Assembly (NCBI RefSeq): GCF_039355125.1
Contig: NZ_CP134979.1
Coordinates: 226,890-290,889, forward strand
Source: Buchnera aphidicola (Takecallis taiwana)
Lineage (GTDB): Bacteria; Pseudomonadota; Gammaproteobacteria; Enterobacterales; Enterobacteriaceae
Reading direction: 5' to 3'
Length of the DNA stretch: 64,000 nucleotides
Shown: in pieces, positions 11,374-22,350 of the stretch
Numbering within the stretch: the first letter of the stretch is position 1
Layout: the number at the start of each line of letters is the position of its first letter
Notes under the pieces: generated by a model
Seen by the model: only the letters and a program-made list of their open reading frames with translations
What the model was told of the DNA's origin: nothing
Databases searched by the model: none
Made by a program: the position numbers and the translations under genes

Positions 11374-12993
11374 TTATTCAATTAAATTACTGGCAGTAAG
11401 TTTAAAAAAAGTATCATGTTGAAATTTTTTTAAAAAATATTTTTTTTCACATTGTTTATATAATGTAAGATGAATAGTACGATTTTTTCTGTCAAATTTA
11501 TTAAATTTACATTCAATATAATCTTGTATATTTAATACGGTAGTATTGTGTTTCATATGAATCGTTCCAGTAACATCATCCGCTAATTTTACATAAACAA
11601 TTTGATTTTTCAATGCAATGACTTGACCAGGAACAATATCGTCACGTTTATATTGTTGAATATATTTACTAAAAGTATCTTCTTTCAGTTGTTTAATACC
11701 CAATGAGATCCTTTCTCGTTCTGGATCTACTTGTAATACTACAGCAATAATATCATCTCCTTTTTTGTATTGATTTAATACTTTTTCATTAGCATGTTTC
11801 CATGAAAGATCTGATAAATGTACTAAACCATCTATTCCGCCTTCTAAACCAATAAAAATCCCAAAATCTGTGATCGATTTAATTTTACCATTTACACGCA
11901 CACCTCGTGCATTAATTTGTGAAAATAACTCCCATGGATTTGGTTTACATTGTTTAATACCTAATGAAATGCGACGTTTCTCAGCATCAATATCTAATAT
12001 CATGACTTTTACAGAATCAGATACATGAACTACTTTAGTTGGATGGATATTTTGATTTGTCCAATCCATTTCTGAAACATGGACTAAACCTTCTATACCT
12101 TCTTCAATTTCAACAAAACAACCATAATCTGTTAAATTAGTAACTCTACCATATACCTTTTTACCTTCATGATAACGTTCTAAAATAGAATTCCAAGGAT
12201 CCTCACTTAGTTGTTTTAAACCTAATGATACTCTTGTTTTTTCACGATCAAATTTTAATATTTTGACAAATATTTCATCTCCAATACTAACAATATCGCT
12301 TGGATGTTTAACTCGTTTCCATGCCATATCAGTAATATGTAATAAACCATCTACACCACCTAAATCAACAAATGCACCGTAATCGGTTAAATTTTTTATA
12401 ATTCCTTTAATTTTTATACCTTCTTGTAAATTTAACAACAGTTGTTCTCGTTCAGCGCTAGTTTCGGATTCAATCACAGCTTTTCTTGAAACAACAACAT
12501 TATTTCGTTTTTGATCTAATTTAATAACTTTAAATTCTAACTCTTTATTTTCTAAATAACTAGTGTCTTTAATGGGCCTGATATCTACTAATGATCCGGG
12601 TAAGAAAGCACGTAAATCATTTAATTCTACGGTAAAACCGCCTTTAACTTTTCCGCTAATAATACCTGTAATAATGTTTGATTTTTCATACGCTTGTTCT
12701 AATTTAATCCATGATGCATGTTTTTTAGCTTTTTCGCGTGATAATACAGTTTCACCAAAACCATCTTCTATTGCATCTAAAGCTACATCAATCTGATCAC
12801 CAACTTTCACTTCTAAATGTCCAAACTTGTTTTTAAATTGTTCAATTGGAACATAAGATTCGGATTTTAATCCGGAGTCAATTAGGACCGTATCTTTTTG
12901 AATTGCAATAACTGTACCGGTAATAATTGATCCGGTTTTTGTCTTAATTTTTTTTAAAGATTCGTCAAATAATTGTGAAAAGATTTCATTCAT
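11374..12993 (-). CDS. rpsA: 30S ribosomal protein S1
   Basis: RNA-binding ribosomal protein that helps recruit structured and weak-SD mRNAs to the 30S subunit. It has 539 residues (E. coli 557) with six S1/OB repeats. The first two bind the ribosome; repeats 3 to 6 each show the pattern GxVxxxxDYGxFVxL (for example [13 protein letters not shown] and [10 protein letters not shown]) followed by GLVHxS. The sixth repeat is degenerate and the C-terminal tail is slightly short. ATG 12993 matches the E. coli start. It lies downstream of cmk on the minus strand with a 105-nt gap, the E. coli cmk-rpsA order. Confidence 0.98.
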   Translation of the reverse strand: MNEIFSQLFDESLKKIKTKTGSIITGTVIAIQKDTVLIDSGLKSESYVPIEQFKNKFGHLEVKVGDQIDVALDAIEDGFGETVLSREKAKKHASWIKLEQAYEKSNIITGIISGKVKGGFTVELNDLRAFLPGSLVDIRPIKDTSYLENKELEFKVIKLDQKRNNVVVSRKAVIESETSAEREQLLLNLQEGIKIKGIIKNLTDYGAFVDLGGVDGLLHITDMAWKRVKHPSDIVSIGDEIFVKILKFDREKTRVSLGLKQLSEDPWNSILERYHEGKKVYGRVTNLTDYGCFVEIEEGIEGLVHVSEMDWTNQNIHPTKVVHVSDSVKVMILDIDAEKRRISLGIKQCKPNPWELFSQINARGVRVNGKIKSITDFGIFIGLEGGIDGLVHLSDLSWKHANEKVLNQYKKGDDIIAVVLQVDPERERISLGIKQLKEDTFSKYIQQYKRDDIVPGQVIALKNQIVYVKLADDVTGTIHMKHNTTVLNIQDYIECKFNKFDRKNRTIHLTLYKQCEKKYFLKKFQHDTFFKLTASNLIE

Positions 12994-13098
12994 ATATATT
13001 ATTAAAAATAATGAGATTTAACTTCTATTTTACTTCATGTGAAATAGGTTAATTGAAATTTTCTATAATCATCCTAATTATAGAGCAGATAATTTTTA

Positions 13099-13761
13099 TT
13101 ATATCTTAATATGTGACATTGCTACTTTCAATACTTCTGTAACATTCATATTACTAGAATCGATAACAATTGCATTTTTAGCTGTTTTTAATGGAGAGTC
13201 AATTCTATTTATATCACGAAAATCTCTTTTTTGCATTTGTAATAATATGTTATTAAAATTAACATTAAAACCTTTTTTTTGTAATTCACACATTCTACGA
13301 AGTGCACGATATTTTAATTTAGCATTTAAAAAAAATTTTATTATAGCATCTGGAAATACAGTTGTTCCCATATCACGTCCATTAGCAATTAAACCAGGTT
13401 TTCTCCTAAATAACCGTTGTTTAATTAATAAATTACTTCGAACGTATGTAATAGTAGCTAATTTGGAAGAAATATCTGTTACTTTCTGTGACATAAGATC
13501 ATACTGTGTAAAATCTTTAGTATTAAAATTACAGATTATTCCATCATTATAATTAAAATAATTATTAAAATCCTCTAATAAAGAAAGTAAATTTTTTTTT
13601 GAAAAAATAGGATTTTTTTTTATAAATACACAAGCAAATAATCTGTAAATTACACCAGATTCTAAATTAAACCATGTTAAATATTTAGCAAGAGCTCTTG
13701 ATAAAACACTTTTGCCTGATCCGCTAGGTCCATCAATTGTAATTACAGGCGCTAATTGCAT
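13099..13761 (-). CDS. cmk: Cytidylate kinase
   Basis: Phosphorylates CMP and dCMP using ATP. It has 220 residues (E. coli 227). The P-loop IDGPSGSGKS is at residues 9-18, NGRDMGTTVFPDA (NMP-binding, about 126-138) is intact, and the lid region RDFRDINR holds the conserved arginines. Part of the minus-strand string aroA, cmk, rpsA; in E. coli the order serC-aroA-cmk-rpsA is the same. The middle is rich in Asn, Phe and Lys, typical of A+T drift. Confidence 0.97.
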   Translation of the reverse strand: MQLAPVITIDGPSGSGKSVLSRALAKYLTWFNLESGVIYRLFACVFIKKNPIFSKKNLLSLLEDFNNYFNYNDGIICNFNTKDFTQYDLMSQKVTDISSKLATITYVRSNLLIKQRLFRRKPGLIANGRDMGTTVFPDAIIKFFLNAKLKYRALRRMCELQKKGFNVNFNNILLQMQKRDFRDINRIDSPLKTAKNAIVIDSSNMNVTEVLKVAMSHIKI

Positions 13762-13836
13762 ATTTTAATCTTCTCAGATAAATTTTATATTAATAATAAT
13801 CCTAACAAAGTATATTATACAATATAATCTGTTTAC

Positions 13837-15117
13837 TTAAAAATGACTAATTTTATGAAATTCATAAAAATATTTTGGAAATGTTTTTGATATACATTCA
13901 GGATTAATAATAGTAACAGATTGATTGGATAATGCAAGTAATGAAAAACACATTGCGATTCTATGATCATCATAAGTATTAATATAAGAATAAATAAATT
14001 TTTTAGGAGGAGTAATAACAATATAATCTCTTCCTTCTTGGATAATAGCACCTATTTTTTTTAATTCTGTTGACATTGCATATAGCCTATCTGTTTCTTT
14101 AACACGCCAATTATATATATTATTAATTGTTGTGCTTGACCCATCTGTAAATAAAGCAAGTATAGCAATTGTCATGGCAGCATCAGGAATATTATTTGCA
14201 TCTAAAGTAATACCTGATAAACTACCTCGAATACATTTTATATAATTATCTCCCCATATTATTTCTGCTCCCATTTTTTTTAAAACATTTGCAAAACATA
14301 TATCGCCTTGTATACTTTCCTGAGAAATACCATATAACTTAACCGATTTACCTTTAATAGCAGCAGCTGCAAGAAAATATGTTGCTGAAGATACATCACC
14401 TTCAATAAAATATTCGCCTGGAGATTGATATTTCTGATTTGATGGAATAGTAAAAATTTTATAATTATCATTATATACAGTAACACCAAAATCTGTCATC
14501 ATTTTTAATGTCATATTTACATATGGCTTTGATACTAACCCACTTACAATAATTTTAGTATCCAACATAGCTAAAGGAGAAGCTATTAGTAAAGCTGTCA
14601 AAAATTGACTAGAAATATTACCATGAATATGTATATCACCTCCTCTGAAACCACCCTGCACTTGGATAGGTAAGTAGTGTTTTTTATTAAGATATTTAAT
14701 ATCACTACCACCTTGAATTAAAGCATCAATTAAATCTTTAATCGGGCGTTCTTGCATTCTATGATTACCGGTAATAATTATTTTTTTATTTTGCAATGCT
14801 AAAATAGCTGTTAATGGTCGCACTGCAGTGCCTGCATTACCTAAAAATAATGATATTCCTGATTGATATTGAAATATATTTTCACAACCCTGGACAATAC
14901 AATCAGTTTGATTTGTAAAATTATACTTTATCCCAAGCATTTTTAATGCTTGCAGCATATGTAGAATATCATCACTATATAATAGGTTTTTTATATATGT
15001 TGTACCTTGTGATATTGCAGATAATAGTAAAGCTCGATTTGAAATACTTTTTGAACCGGGTAAATTAATACTACCACATATTTCAGAAATGGGATTTAGA
15101 GTTAATAAACTATGCAT
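13837..15117 (-). CDS. aroA: 5-enolpyruvylshikimate-3-phosphate synthase
   Basis: Sixth step of the shikimate pathway, joining shikimate 3-phosphate and PEP; needed for aromatic amino acids supplied to the host. It has 426 residues (E. coli 427). Motifs are LPGSKSISNRALLL near the N-terminus (substrate lysine and arginine, about residues 19-32), LFLGNAGTAVRPLTA (about 91-105), RMQERPI (about 123-129), NIYNWRVKETDR (about 333-344) and DDHRIAM (about 385-391). All look intact. Follows serC after 77 nt on the same strand and is probably cotranscribed, as in E. coli serC-aroA. Confidence 0.98.
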   Translation of the reverse strand: MHSLLTLNPISEICGSINLPGSKSISNRALLLSAISQGTTYIKNLLYSDDILHMLQALKMLGIKYNFTNQTDCIVQGCENIFQYQSGISLFLGNAGTAVRPLTAILALQNKKIIITGNHRMQERPIKDLIDALIQGGSDIKYLNKKHYLPIQVQGGFRGGDIHIHGNISSQFLTALLIASPLAMLDTKIIVSGLVSKPYVNMTLKMMTDFGVTVYNDNYKIFTIPSNQKYQSPGEYFIEGDVSSATYFLAAAAIKGKSVKLYGISQESIQGDICFANVLKKMGAEIIWGDNYIKCIRGSLSGITLDANNIPDAAMTIAILALFTDGSSTTINNIYNWRVKETDRLYAMSTELKKIGAIIQEGRDYIVITPPKKFIYSYINTYDDHRIAMCFSLLALSNQSVTIINPECISKTFPKYFYEFHKISHF

Positions 15118-15194
15118 ATCAATATTTCCTGTTTATGAAAAATTATTATATATTTTATAATTAGTGTAAAACTAATGCTATATTATTAATAATA

Positions 15195-16283
15195 TTATTT
15201 AAATTTATATTCAAAATTTTTCATAAATTCAATCAATTTTTTTACTCCAGACATTGGCATAGCATTATAAATAGAAGCACGAAAACCGCCTACTACTTTA
15301 TGTCCTTGTAAAAATTTTAATCCTGATTCGTATGATTGTTTTAAAAAGATATGATTCAAATTTGGATCACGTAAATGAAATGTAATATTCATACATGACC
15401 TATTATCCGGATGTACAGTATTAATATAAAAATTACTATTATCAATGGTTTGGTATAATAAGGATGATTTTTTGTAATTCATGTTTTCAAAAAAATCAAT
15501 TCCGCCTTGATTTTTAACCCATTTTAATACTAAACTAATTATATACCACGAAAAAGTTACAGGAGTATTAAACATAGAATCAAAATCAAAACTTTTTTTA
15601 TAATCTAATATAGAAGGTGTAAAAGGATAGCTATTCTTTAATAATATTTTTTTTAAAATGACTATAGTAATACCTGAAGGTCCAAGATTTTTCTGTGCAC
15701 TAGCATAAATTAAATCATATTTATTAATATTAATTTTTCGAGATAATAAAGAAGACGAAAAATCACCAACAACTACTTTATTATGAAAATTTGGTTCTTC
15801 ATATATTGCAATACCTTCAATAGTTTCATTCGGACAGTAATGTATATAATCTGATTGTGACTGTATTGGCCATTGTTTCATTTTTATAATCGTTGTTTGA
15901 CCATCAATATTTTTTTTAACAGTGATATGATTCGGGAAACAATATTTTTTTGCTTCCAGCATAGCATTATATGACCAATAACCGCTATCAATATAATCTG
16001 CACAATTAAATTGATTAAGTAAATTCATCGGAATTGCAGAAAACTGAGCACGGGCTCCGCCTTGACAAAATAATATTGCATATTCATCAGAAATATTTAA
16101 TAATTCTCGTAAATATTGTTTAGATTTTACAATAATTTTATGAAATTCTTTACTCCTATGACTAATTTCAATAATTGATGTACCAATATTATTCCAATTT
16201 AAAAAATCGTTTTTTACTTCTTTTAATACTGCTTCTGGAAGCATAGCAGGTCCAGCGCTAAAATTATATATTTTTTTATTCAT
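15195..16283 (-). CDS. serC: Phosphoserine aminotransferase
   Basis: PLP enzyme of serine biosynthesis (3-phosphohydroxypyruvate to phosphoserine), also used in pyridoxal phosphate synthesis in E. coli. It has 362 residues, the same as E. coli. It shows FSAGPAMLP at the N-terminus, CQGGARAQF (about residues 72-80), the PLP lysine in YASAQKNLGPSG (about 192-203) and VVGGFRASIYNAM near the C-terminus. Upstream serS runs on the same strand with a 44-nt gap, so serS-serC-aroA may form one transcript. Confidence 0.97.
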   Translation of the reverse strand: MNKKIYNFSAGPAMLPEAVLKEVKNDFLNWNNIGTSIIEISHRSKEFHKIIVKSKQYLRELLNISDEYAILFCQGGARAQFSAIPMNLLNQFNCADYIDSGYWSYNAMLEAKKYCFPNHITVKKNIDGQTTIIKMKQWPIQSQSDYIHYCPNETIEGIAIYEEPNFHNKVVVGDFSSSLLSRKININKYDLIYASAQKNLGPSGITIVILKKILLKNSYPFTPSILDYKKSFDFDSMFNTPVTFSWYIISLVLKWVKNQGGIDFFENMNYKKSSLLYQTIDNSNFYINTVHPDNRSCMNITFHLRDPNLNHIFLKQSYESGLKFLQGHKVVGGFRASIYNAMPMSGVKKLIEFMKNFEYKFK

Positions 16284-16327
16284 ATGTTTATTAAGAAGCT
16301 TTATATTAAATAATATTATAATACAAA

Positions 16328-17623
16328 TTAATTCAGAAATTTCATACCATGCATATATTTTTTACGTAATATTTTTGGTATTTCAATTTTTCCATCAGCA
16401 CATTGATAATTTTCTAAAATTGCAGCTAATGTTCTGCCAATAGCTAAACCAGAACCATTAATGGTATGTAAAAAAATTTTTTTTTTTGTTTCTTTTTGAA
16501 AGTATTTTGCTTGTATTCGTCGAGTTTGAAAATCGGACATATTTGAACAAGAAGAAATTTCTCGATATCTTTTTTGAGCTGGTAACCAAACTTCTAAATC
16601 ATAGGTTTTAGTAGCAGAAAACCCAAGATCACCGGTACATAAAAGTACTTTTCTATATGGCAATTCTAACAATTGTAGTATTTTTTCAGCATGTAGTGTT
16701 AACTTTTCTAAACTATCCATAGACTTTTCAGGAACAGTAATATGAAATATTTCTACTTTATCAAATTGGTGCATACGAATTAAACCACGTGTATCTTGAC
16801 CATAAGATAAAGTTTCAGCACGGAAACATGGAGAGTAAGCTGTCAACATAACTGGCACTTCTTCTTCTAAAAGAACTGTATTACGAAATAAGTTTGTTAA
16901 TGGTACTTCAGCAGTTGGTATTAAAATGTACTTGTTATTTTTTTTTCGTTGATGTATTGTAGAGACGTAAAATAATTCTTGCTGAAATTTGGGTAATTGA
17001 CCAGTACCATACATACTTTCTGTGTTTACTAAATATGGTATATTTATTTCTAAATAACCATGATTCACGGTATGTGTATCTAACATAAATTGTCCTATAG
17101 CACGATATAACAATGCCATTTTATCTTTCATAACAACAAATCTTGATCCAGACATTTTAGAAGCTGAAAACCAATCAAAACCATTAATTTGTTTACCTAA
17201 AGCTACATGATCTTGAATTTTAAAACTACATTTTTTAATTTTACCCCATACCAAGATAATTTCATTATTGGTATATTCCGTTCCAATAGGAACGGTATCA
17301 TCCGGTATATTTGGTATATATGATATCAAATTTTTTATTTCTGTTTGTATATGATACAATTCATCGTTTTTTATTAATAAATCTTTTTTTATTTTTAGTA
17401 CTTGTGTTTTCAAAACTGTTAAATCATATTGAGTATTTAATTTTTTACCAATTTTTTTAGATAAATTCTTATAACAATGCCTTAATTGCTCTACTTCAAG
17501 TTGTAATTTTTTTCTTTGTTTTTGAAGAATCTGTAAATTTTCTATATTTAAAACAAAACCTTTATTTTTCAATTTTTGAACAATGATATTGGGTTGGTAA
17601 CGTAATAAATTTAGATCAATCAT
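16328..17623 (-). CDS. serS: Seryl-tRNA synthetase
   Basis: Class II aminoacyl-tRNA synthetase charging tRNA-Ser; its N-terminal helical arm grips the long variable arm of tRNA-Ser. It has 431 residues (E. coli 430). The N-terminal coiled coil covers roughly residues 25-105. The catalytic domain carries motif 2 around FRAETLSYGQDTRGL and motif 3 with SGLAIGRTLAAI. Asparagine and lysine are enriched in the coiled coil. Possibly first gene of a serS-serC-aroA-cmk-rpsA run. Its substrate tRNA-Ser(UGA) lies at 37.0 kb and has an odd T-stem. Confidence 0.98.
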   Translation of the reverse strand: MIDLNLLRYQPNIIVQKLKNKGFVLNIENLQILQKQRKKLQLEVEQLRHCYKNLSKKIGKKLNTQYDLTVLKTQVLKIKKDLLIKNDELYHIQTEIKNLISYIPNIPDDTVPIGTEYTNNEIILVWGKIKKCSFKIQDHVALGKQINGFDWFSASKMSGSRFVVMKDKMALLYRAIGQFMLDTHTVNHGYLEINIPYLVNTESMYGTGQLPKFQQELFYVSTIHQRKKNNKYILIPTAEVPLTNLFRNTVLLEEEVPVMLTAYSPCFRAETLSYGQDTRGLIRMHQFDKVEIFHITVPEKSMDSLEKLTLHAEKILQLLELPYRKVLLCTGDLGFSATKTYDLEVWLPAQKRYREISSCSNMSDFQTRRIQAKYFQKETKKKIFLHTINGSGLAIGRTLAAILENYQCADGKIEIPKILRKKYMHGMKFLN

Positions 17624-17827
17624 AATATTTTTATAATTTTATAAATCATGATAAATATAATATATAAATATATAATACATATAATTATTCATGATATTTT
17701 GAAAAATAAAAAACTTATATACTTTATTATTATATACTATTCTTTAAGAAATAAAAATTATTTTCTTACATGTTATATTAAATAATTTATAATAATAAAT
17801 GTTATTATATTACATGGGGGTTTAATT

Positions 17828-18796
17828 ATGTGCATACAAAAAAAAAAAATCAATAAACTGATTATTATTGGATCAGGACCTGCGGGATATACTGCTGCTA
17901 TATATAGTGCAAGAGCTAATTTAAAACCATTGTTAATTACTGGCTTACAAAAAGGTGGTCAATTAATGAAAACAGAAAGAATTGAAAATTGGCCTGGACG
18001 ATTTCAAGCAGTAACTGGTATGGCTTTAATGCATGACATAGAACAACATGCATTATCTTTAAATACAAAAATTATTCATGACCAAGTACTACATGTTGAT
18101 TTTTCACAGTCAATATTTAAAATAACATGTGAAAAACAAGAATATCTTAGTGCTAGTGTGATTATTGCTACAGGATCTTCACCACGTTACTTAGGATTAA
18201 ATAATGAACAAGAATTTATCGGAAAAGGTATTTCTACTTGTGCAACATGTGATGGTTTTTTTTACAAAGCGCAAGATGTTGCTGTGGTTGGTGGAGGTAA
18301 TACAGCTGTAGAAGAAGCGCTATATTTATCTAATATTGCTAATATAGTACATTTAATACACCGTAGGAAAACATTTAAAGCAGATAAAATTTTAATACAA
18401 AGATTACATAAAAAATTAAAAACAGGATCGATTATTTTACATACTCAGTATATTATTGTAAATATATTAGGTAATGAAAATGGTGTTTATGCAATTGAAA
18501 TTGCTCAAACAAATAATATAAATAATAAAAAAATAACTCCTATTAAAGCATTATTTATTGCGATTGGTAGCATTCCAAATACTCATATCTTTCATGAAAA
18601 ATTACATATGGAAAAGGGATATATTATATTAAATAAAAATCTTAAAAATATCACTACACAAACAAATATATCAGGCGTTTTTGCTGCCGGAGATGTTGTA
18701 GATCAAAATTATAAACAAGCAATTACTTCATCTGCCAGTGGTTGTATGGCTGCATTAGATGCAGAACGATATTTAAATACATTAGATTTAATATAA
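17828..18796 (+). CDS. trxB: Thioredoxin reductase
   Basis: FAD/NADPH enzyme that keeps thioredoxin reduced. It has 322 residues (E. coli 321). The FAD-binding [10 protein letters not shown] starts about residue 15, the redox CATC pair is in STCATCDGF (about 137-145), the NADPH-binding [12 protein letters not shown] is about 156-167 and [10 protein letters not shown] is near the end. The N-terminus is encoded over 12 consecutive A residues (17838-17849), so polymerase slippage could produce out-of-frame transcripts. The ribosome site is a run of five G before ATG 17828. Followed after 17 nt by infA. Confidence 0.97.
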   Translation: MCIQKKKINKLIIIGSGPAGYTAAIYSARANLKPLLITGLQKGGQLMKTERIENWPGRFQAVTGMALMHDIEQHALSLNTKIIHDQVLHVDFSQSIFKITCEKQEYLSASVIIATGSSPRYLGLNNEQEFIGKGISTCATCDGFFYKAQDVAVVGGGNTAVEEALYLSNIANIVHLIHRRKTFKADKILIQRLHKKLKTGSIILHTQYIIVNILGNENGVYAIEIAQTNNINNKKITPIKALFIAIGSIPNTHIFHEKLHMEKGYIILNKNLKNITTQTNISGVFAAGDVVDQNYKQAITSSASGCMAALDAERYLNTLDLI

Positions 18797-18813
18797 TTAA
18801 AAAGGAAATCATA

Positions 18814-19032
18814 ATGAACAAAGAAGAAAATATTGAAATGCAAGGTAATATTATAGATACACTACCTAATACAATGTTTAAAGTAAAATTAGAGAATGGG
18901 CACATTATTACAGCTCATATATCTGGTAAAATGCGTAAAAATTACATTAGGATACTAACTGGTGATAAAGTTACAGTAGAATTAACACCTTATGATTTAA
19001 GTAAAGGCCGAATTATATTTAGAAGTAGATAA
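18814..19032 (+). CDS. infA: Translation initiation factor IF-1
   Basis: OB-fold protein occupying the ribosomal A site during initiation. It has exactly 72 residues, as in E. coli, with nearly invariant sequence ([26 protein letters not shown]). ATG 18814 follows AAAGGA; the frame is open 24 codons further upstream into trxB, but that extension is not part of the family. Small spacing to trxB (17 nt) and aspS (38 nt) suggests a trxB-infA-aspS transcript. Confidence 0.98.
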   Translation: MNKEENIEMQGNIIDTLPNTMFKVKLENGHIITAHISGKMRKNYIRILTGDKVTVELTPYDLSKGRIIFRSR

Positions 19033-19070
19033 AAAATATTAATATTTTTATTTTATAGAGTGAATAACCA

Positions 19071-20783
19071 ATGCGTACAAAATATTGTGGCAATATTACA
19101 GTATCTGATGTAAACCAAACTGTTACATTATGTGGATGGGTAGATCGTAAAAGAAATTTTGGTAATTTCATATTTGTTGATATTAGAGATTGTACAGGTA
19201 CTGTACAAATATTTTTTCATTCTAAAAATCATGCCGCTTTTCAAAACGCGCTCAAATTAAGAAACGAATTTTGTATTCAAGTTATTGGTATTGTTCAAAA
19301 AAGAACTGTAAAAAACCAAAATATGAAAATCAAAACAGGATTAGTGGAAATTGTTGCAAATGTTTTGAATATTATTAATAGCGCCATATCATTACCAATG
19401 GACATCAATCAACACAATGAAGAAAAAATCCGTTTTAAGTATCGTTATTTAGATTTACGTCGAGTAGATATGTTTCAAAATTTAAAATCTCGTCATGAAA
19501 TTACTAAATATATAAGAAATTTTTTAAATAAACATGATTTTTTAGATTTGGAAACTCCATTATTAAGTAAATCTACCCCTGAAGGTGCTAAAGAATATTT
19601 CATATCCAGTCGTATGCATCAAAATAAATACTATGCATTACCACAATCACCTCAAATATTTAAACAATTATTGATGATATCAGGTATAGATAAATATTAT
19701 CAAATCGTGAAATGTTTTCGAGATGAAGATTTAAGGTCAGATCGACAACCTGAATTTACACAAATTGATATAGAAGCTGCTTTTATTAATGACATTTATA
19801 TAAAACATATTACAGAATCAATAATAAAAATGTTATGGAAAAAATTTTTAAATTATACATTAACAGATATTCCATCAATAACATTTTCTGACGCTATCAA
19901 TAAATATGGTTCTGATAAACCAGATTTACGTAATCCAATACAATTATACCATATAAAAAAATCAAATCTTGTATATAATACTAACAGTTCAAACGAAAAT
20001 AATATTATAACTATCGCCCTAGTAATACCGATGGGGATATCCAAGTTTTCAGAATGTGAAATATATAATATCAATAAAATTATTGATGTATATAATACAA
20101 TTAATTATGTTTATATTTATGTTTATAATCTTAAAAATCAAGAATATAAAATTATCAATACTATCAATCCTTTAAAAACGCATAATACTATAGAAATAAT
20201 TGATAATATCAATGCGAATAATGGTGATATTATATTAATTTTATCTGGAAAGAAAGATGTTGTGAACAACTTATCAAACCAAGTTAAGAATATTATTGCC
20301 CAAAAACTTGATCTTATTGATCAAAATAGTTGGAAACCTATTTGGATTACTGATTTTCCTATGTTTAAAAAAGATAAAAATAATGTATTATCCGCAACAC
20401 ATCATCCATTCACAGCTCCAAAAAATATTGACATACAAACATTAACAACAATTAATCCAGAATCAATTCTTTCCAATGCTTATGATTTAGTTATAAATGG
20501 ATATGAAGTTGGAGGGGGTTCAGTACGTATACATAATCCAGAAGTACAAAAAATAATCTTTGATATACTAAATATATCTATTAAAACAAACAAACATCCC
20601 TTTGATTTTTTTGTACATGCTTTAAAATACGGTACCCCTCCACATGCAGGTATTGCACTGGGATTGGATAGAATTGTGATGCTATTAACAAAAAATAATA
20701 ATATCAAAGATGTTATTGCTTTTCCAAAAACGAATACTGCAACTTGCTTAATGAGCGGTACACCATCTACAATAATATATTAA
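19071..20783 (+). CDS. aspS: Aspartyl-tRNA synthetase
   Basis: Class IIb aminoacyl-tRNA synthetase for tRNA-Asp. It has 570 residues (E. coli 590). An N-terminal OB-fold anticodon-binding domain covers about residues 1-105, then the catalytic domain with motif 2 FRDEDLRSDRQPEF, the bacterial GAD insertion (about 285-420), which is visibly eroded and Asn/Ile-rich, and motif 3 GIALGLDRIVMLL near the C-terminus. The shortening is mainly in the insertion and the tail. Start ATG 19071 aligns with E. coli MRTEYCG. Confidence 0.97.
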   Translation: MRTKYCGNITVSDVNQTVTLCGWVDRKRNFGNFIFVDIRDCTGTVQIFFHSKNHAAFQNALKLRNEFCIQVIGIVQKRTVKNQNMKIKTGLVEIVANVLNIINSAISLPMDINQHNEEKIRFKYRYLDLRRVDMFQNLKSRHEITKYIRNFLNKHDFLDLETPLLSKSTPEGAKEYFISSRMHQNKYYALPQSPQIFKQLLMISGIDKYYQIVKCFRDEDLRSDRQPEFTQIDIEAAFINDIYIKHITESIIKMLWKKFLNYTLTDIPSITFSDAINKYGSDKPDLRNPIQLYHIKKSNLVYNTNSSNENNIITIALVIPMGISKFSECEIYNINKIIDVYNTINYVYIYVYNLKNQEYKIINTINPLKTHNTIEIIDNINANNGDIILILSGKKDVVNNLSNQVKNIIAQKLDLIDQNSWKPIWITDFPMFKKDKNNVLSATHHPFTAPKNIDIQTLTTINPESILSNAYDLVINGYEVGGGSVRIHNPEVQKIIFDILNISIKTNKHPFDFFVHALKYGTPPHAGIALGLDRIVMLLTKNNNIKDVIAFPKTNTATCLMSGTPSTIIY

Positions 20784-20830
20784 CGTATTAAATAAACATC
20801 TTTCATGTAATTTCTTAATGCAAAATATTA

Positions 20831-21607
20831 TTATATCATAAAACTCATTATCAATATTATTGATTCAAATAATATAATTGTTGGACTAATAGGTATATTA
20901 TAAAGTATTGCAAACGCCATACTTATTGTAATTGAAATAATATTAATACATACTGAAAATAATACCATTTGTTCAGGTGACGTAGAAAACTTTTGAGCAA
21001 TAGCTGGAGGAATAATCAAAATTGATGTAATTAATAAAGCACCAACCAATGTTGTAGATATACCAATTAACAAAGCAGTTAATAACATTAACATGAAACG
21101 CATGTAAAAAATGTTAATACCATTTACTTGAGCAAGTTCAACATGAATAATCATAAATAACATAGATTCCCAAAATCGCATAATAAATACAACAATTATA
21201 AGTGTCATAATAACAATGACACTAATATCAATTAGTGTTAATTGCAATACATTACCTAATAAATATTTTGTTAAATCTGACTTTTCATCTTTTGAAATAA
21301 TATGTAAAATAATCATACCTATTGATAAAGAACTATATGTAGTAATTCCTAAAATTGTATCTAATGACAAGTTTGAAATACGTTCTATATAAACAATCAT
21401 AATTGTTAATAAAACTAATATTATTAATACTGAACATATTGGGTTCATATGTAATAATAACGCACATGCTAAACCTAACAACGAAGCATGAGATAATGTA
21501 TTACCAAAAGATGACATATTACGCCAAAGAATAAAAGATCCTAAAGGCCCGCAACAAAATGATAATAATATCCCTGATATCCAGATAAAAAAAACATGCT
21601 TACACAT
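20831..21607 (-). CDS. znuB: Zinc ABC transporter permease ZnuB
   Basis: Inner-membrane permease of the ABC-3 metal-transport family. It has 258 residues (E. coli 261) with about eight hydrophobic segments. The N-terminal SFCCGPLGSFILWRNMSSFG and the following LSHASLLG are typical of this family. It starts 29 nt after the znuC stop on the same strand, so the two are cotranscribed. No znuA gene for the periplasmic zinc-binding subunit is next to them. Confidence 0.93.
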   Translation of the reverse strand: MCKHVFFIWISGILLSFCCGPLGSFILWRNMSSFGNTLSHASLLGLACALLLHMNPICSVLIILVLLTIMIVYIERISNLSLDTILGITTYSSLSIGMIILHIISKDEKSDLTKYLLGNVLQLTLIDISVIVIMTLIIVVFIMRFWESMLFMIIHVELAQVNGINIFYMRFMLMLLTALLIGISTTLVGALLITSILIIPPAIAQKFSTSPEQMVLFSVCINIISITISMAFAILYNIPISPTIILFESIILIMSFMI

Positions 21608-21636
21608 TTTGTACCCTCTAAAAAATATATTTTAAT

Positions 21637-22350
21637 TTAAAAAACATGTACATGATTATGTTTATGAGGATATAATGCTAACTTATATAATGACTCAGTA
21701 CCAAACATTGAAATAAATTTTAAATTCTTAGTAATTGTTTTTGGTGACCCAGAACAACATATATGATTATTTAAACAAATAACTTCATCAGTTTGTGCCA
21801 TGACAAAATATATATCATGAGATACAATAACAATTGCGCATGATAACTCTTTTTTTAATTGATGAATGAGTTTATAAAAAGCAATTTGACCATTTATATC
21901 AACTCCTTGTATCGGTTCATCTAAAATTAACAATTTAGGATTATTTAATAAAGCACGTGCTAATAGAACTTTTTGGATTTCTCCTCCAGATAATTTATTT
22001 AATTGTATATATCGTAAATGGTATATATGAATTTTATTTAGTACTTGAATAATCGCATTTTCTGTATGATCCAATAATTTTAAAAAATTATATACTGAAA
22101 TGGGAAAATATGTATGAAAACTTAATTTTTGTGGAACATAACCAATATTTAAATTCGGTATTCGCATTATAGAGCCTGTTTTAGGCTGTATTAATCCTAA
22201 TATTACACGTACTAACGTGGATTTTCCTGCTCCATTTGGCCCAATTAATGTAACAATACGATTAGAATATAATGATAATGATATATCCGACAAAATGCTT
22301 CGATTAGATAAATCAATAAAAATGTTTTTGAGTTGAATTAATATTTTCAT
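21637..22350 (-). CDS. znuC: Zinc ABC transporter ATPase ZnuC
   Basis: Cytoplasmic ATPase that energises zinc uptake through ZnuB. It has 237 residues (E. coli 251). Walker A GPNGAGKST is at about residues 37-45, the Q-loop YVPQKL follows, then signature LSGGEIQKV (about 119-127), Walker B LLILDEP and the switch histidine in VSHDI. The C-terminus keeps a His-rich tail (HKHNHVHVF), which may bind zinc. In E. coli, znuA is divergent and adjacent here; in this window only 93 nt separate znuC from pykA, so znuA is not at its usual place. Confidence 0.95.
   Translation of the reverse strand: MKILIQLKNIFIDLSNRSILSDISLSLYSNRIVTLIGPNGAGKSTLVRVILGLIQPKTGSIMRIPNLNIGYVPQKLSFHTYFPISVYNFLKLLDHTENAIIQVLNKIHIYHLRYIQLNKLSGGEIQKVLLARALLNNPKLLILDEPIQGVDINGQIAFYKLIHQLKKELSCAIVIVSHDIYFVMAQTDEVICLNNHICCSGSPKTITKNLKFISMFGTESLYKLALYPHKHNHVHVF

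Noticed and set aside
13247-13552. Plus-strand open frame of 101 codons opposite cmk
   Set aside because: Antisense to the conserved cytidylate kinase core; no start signal and no resemblance to a known protein.
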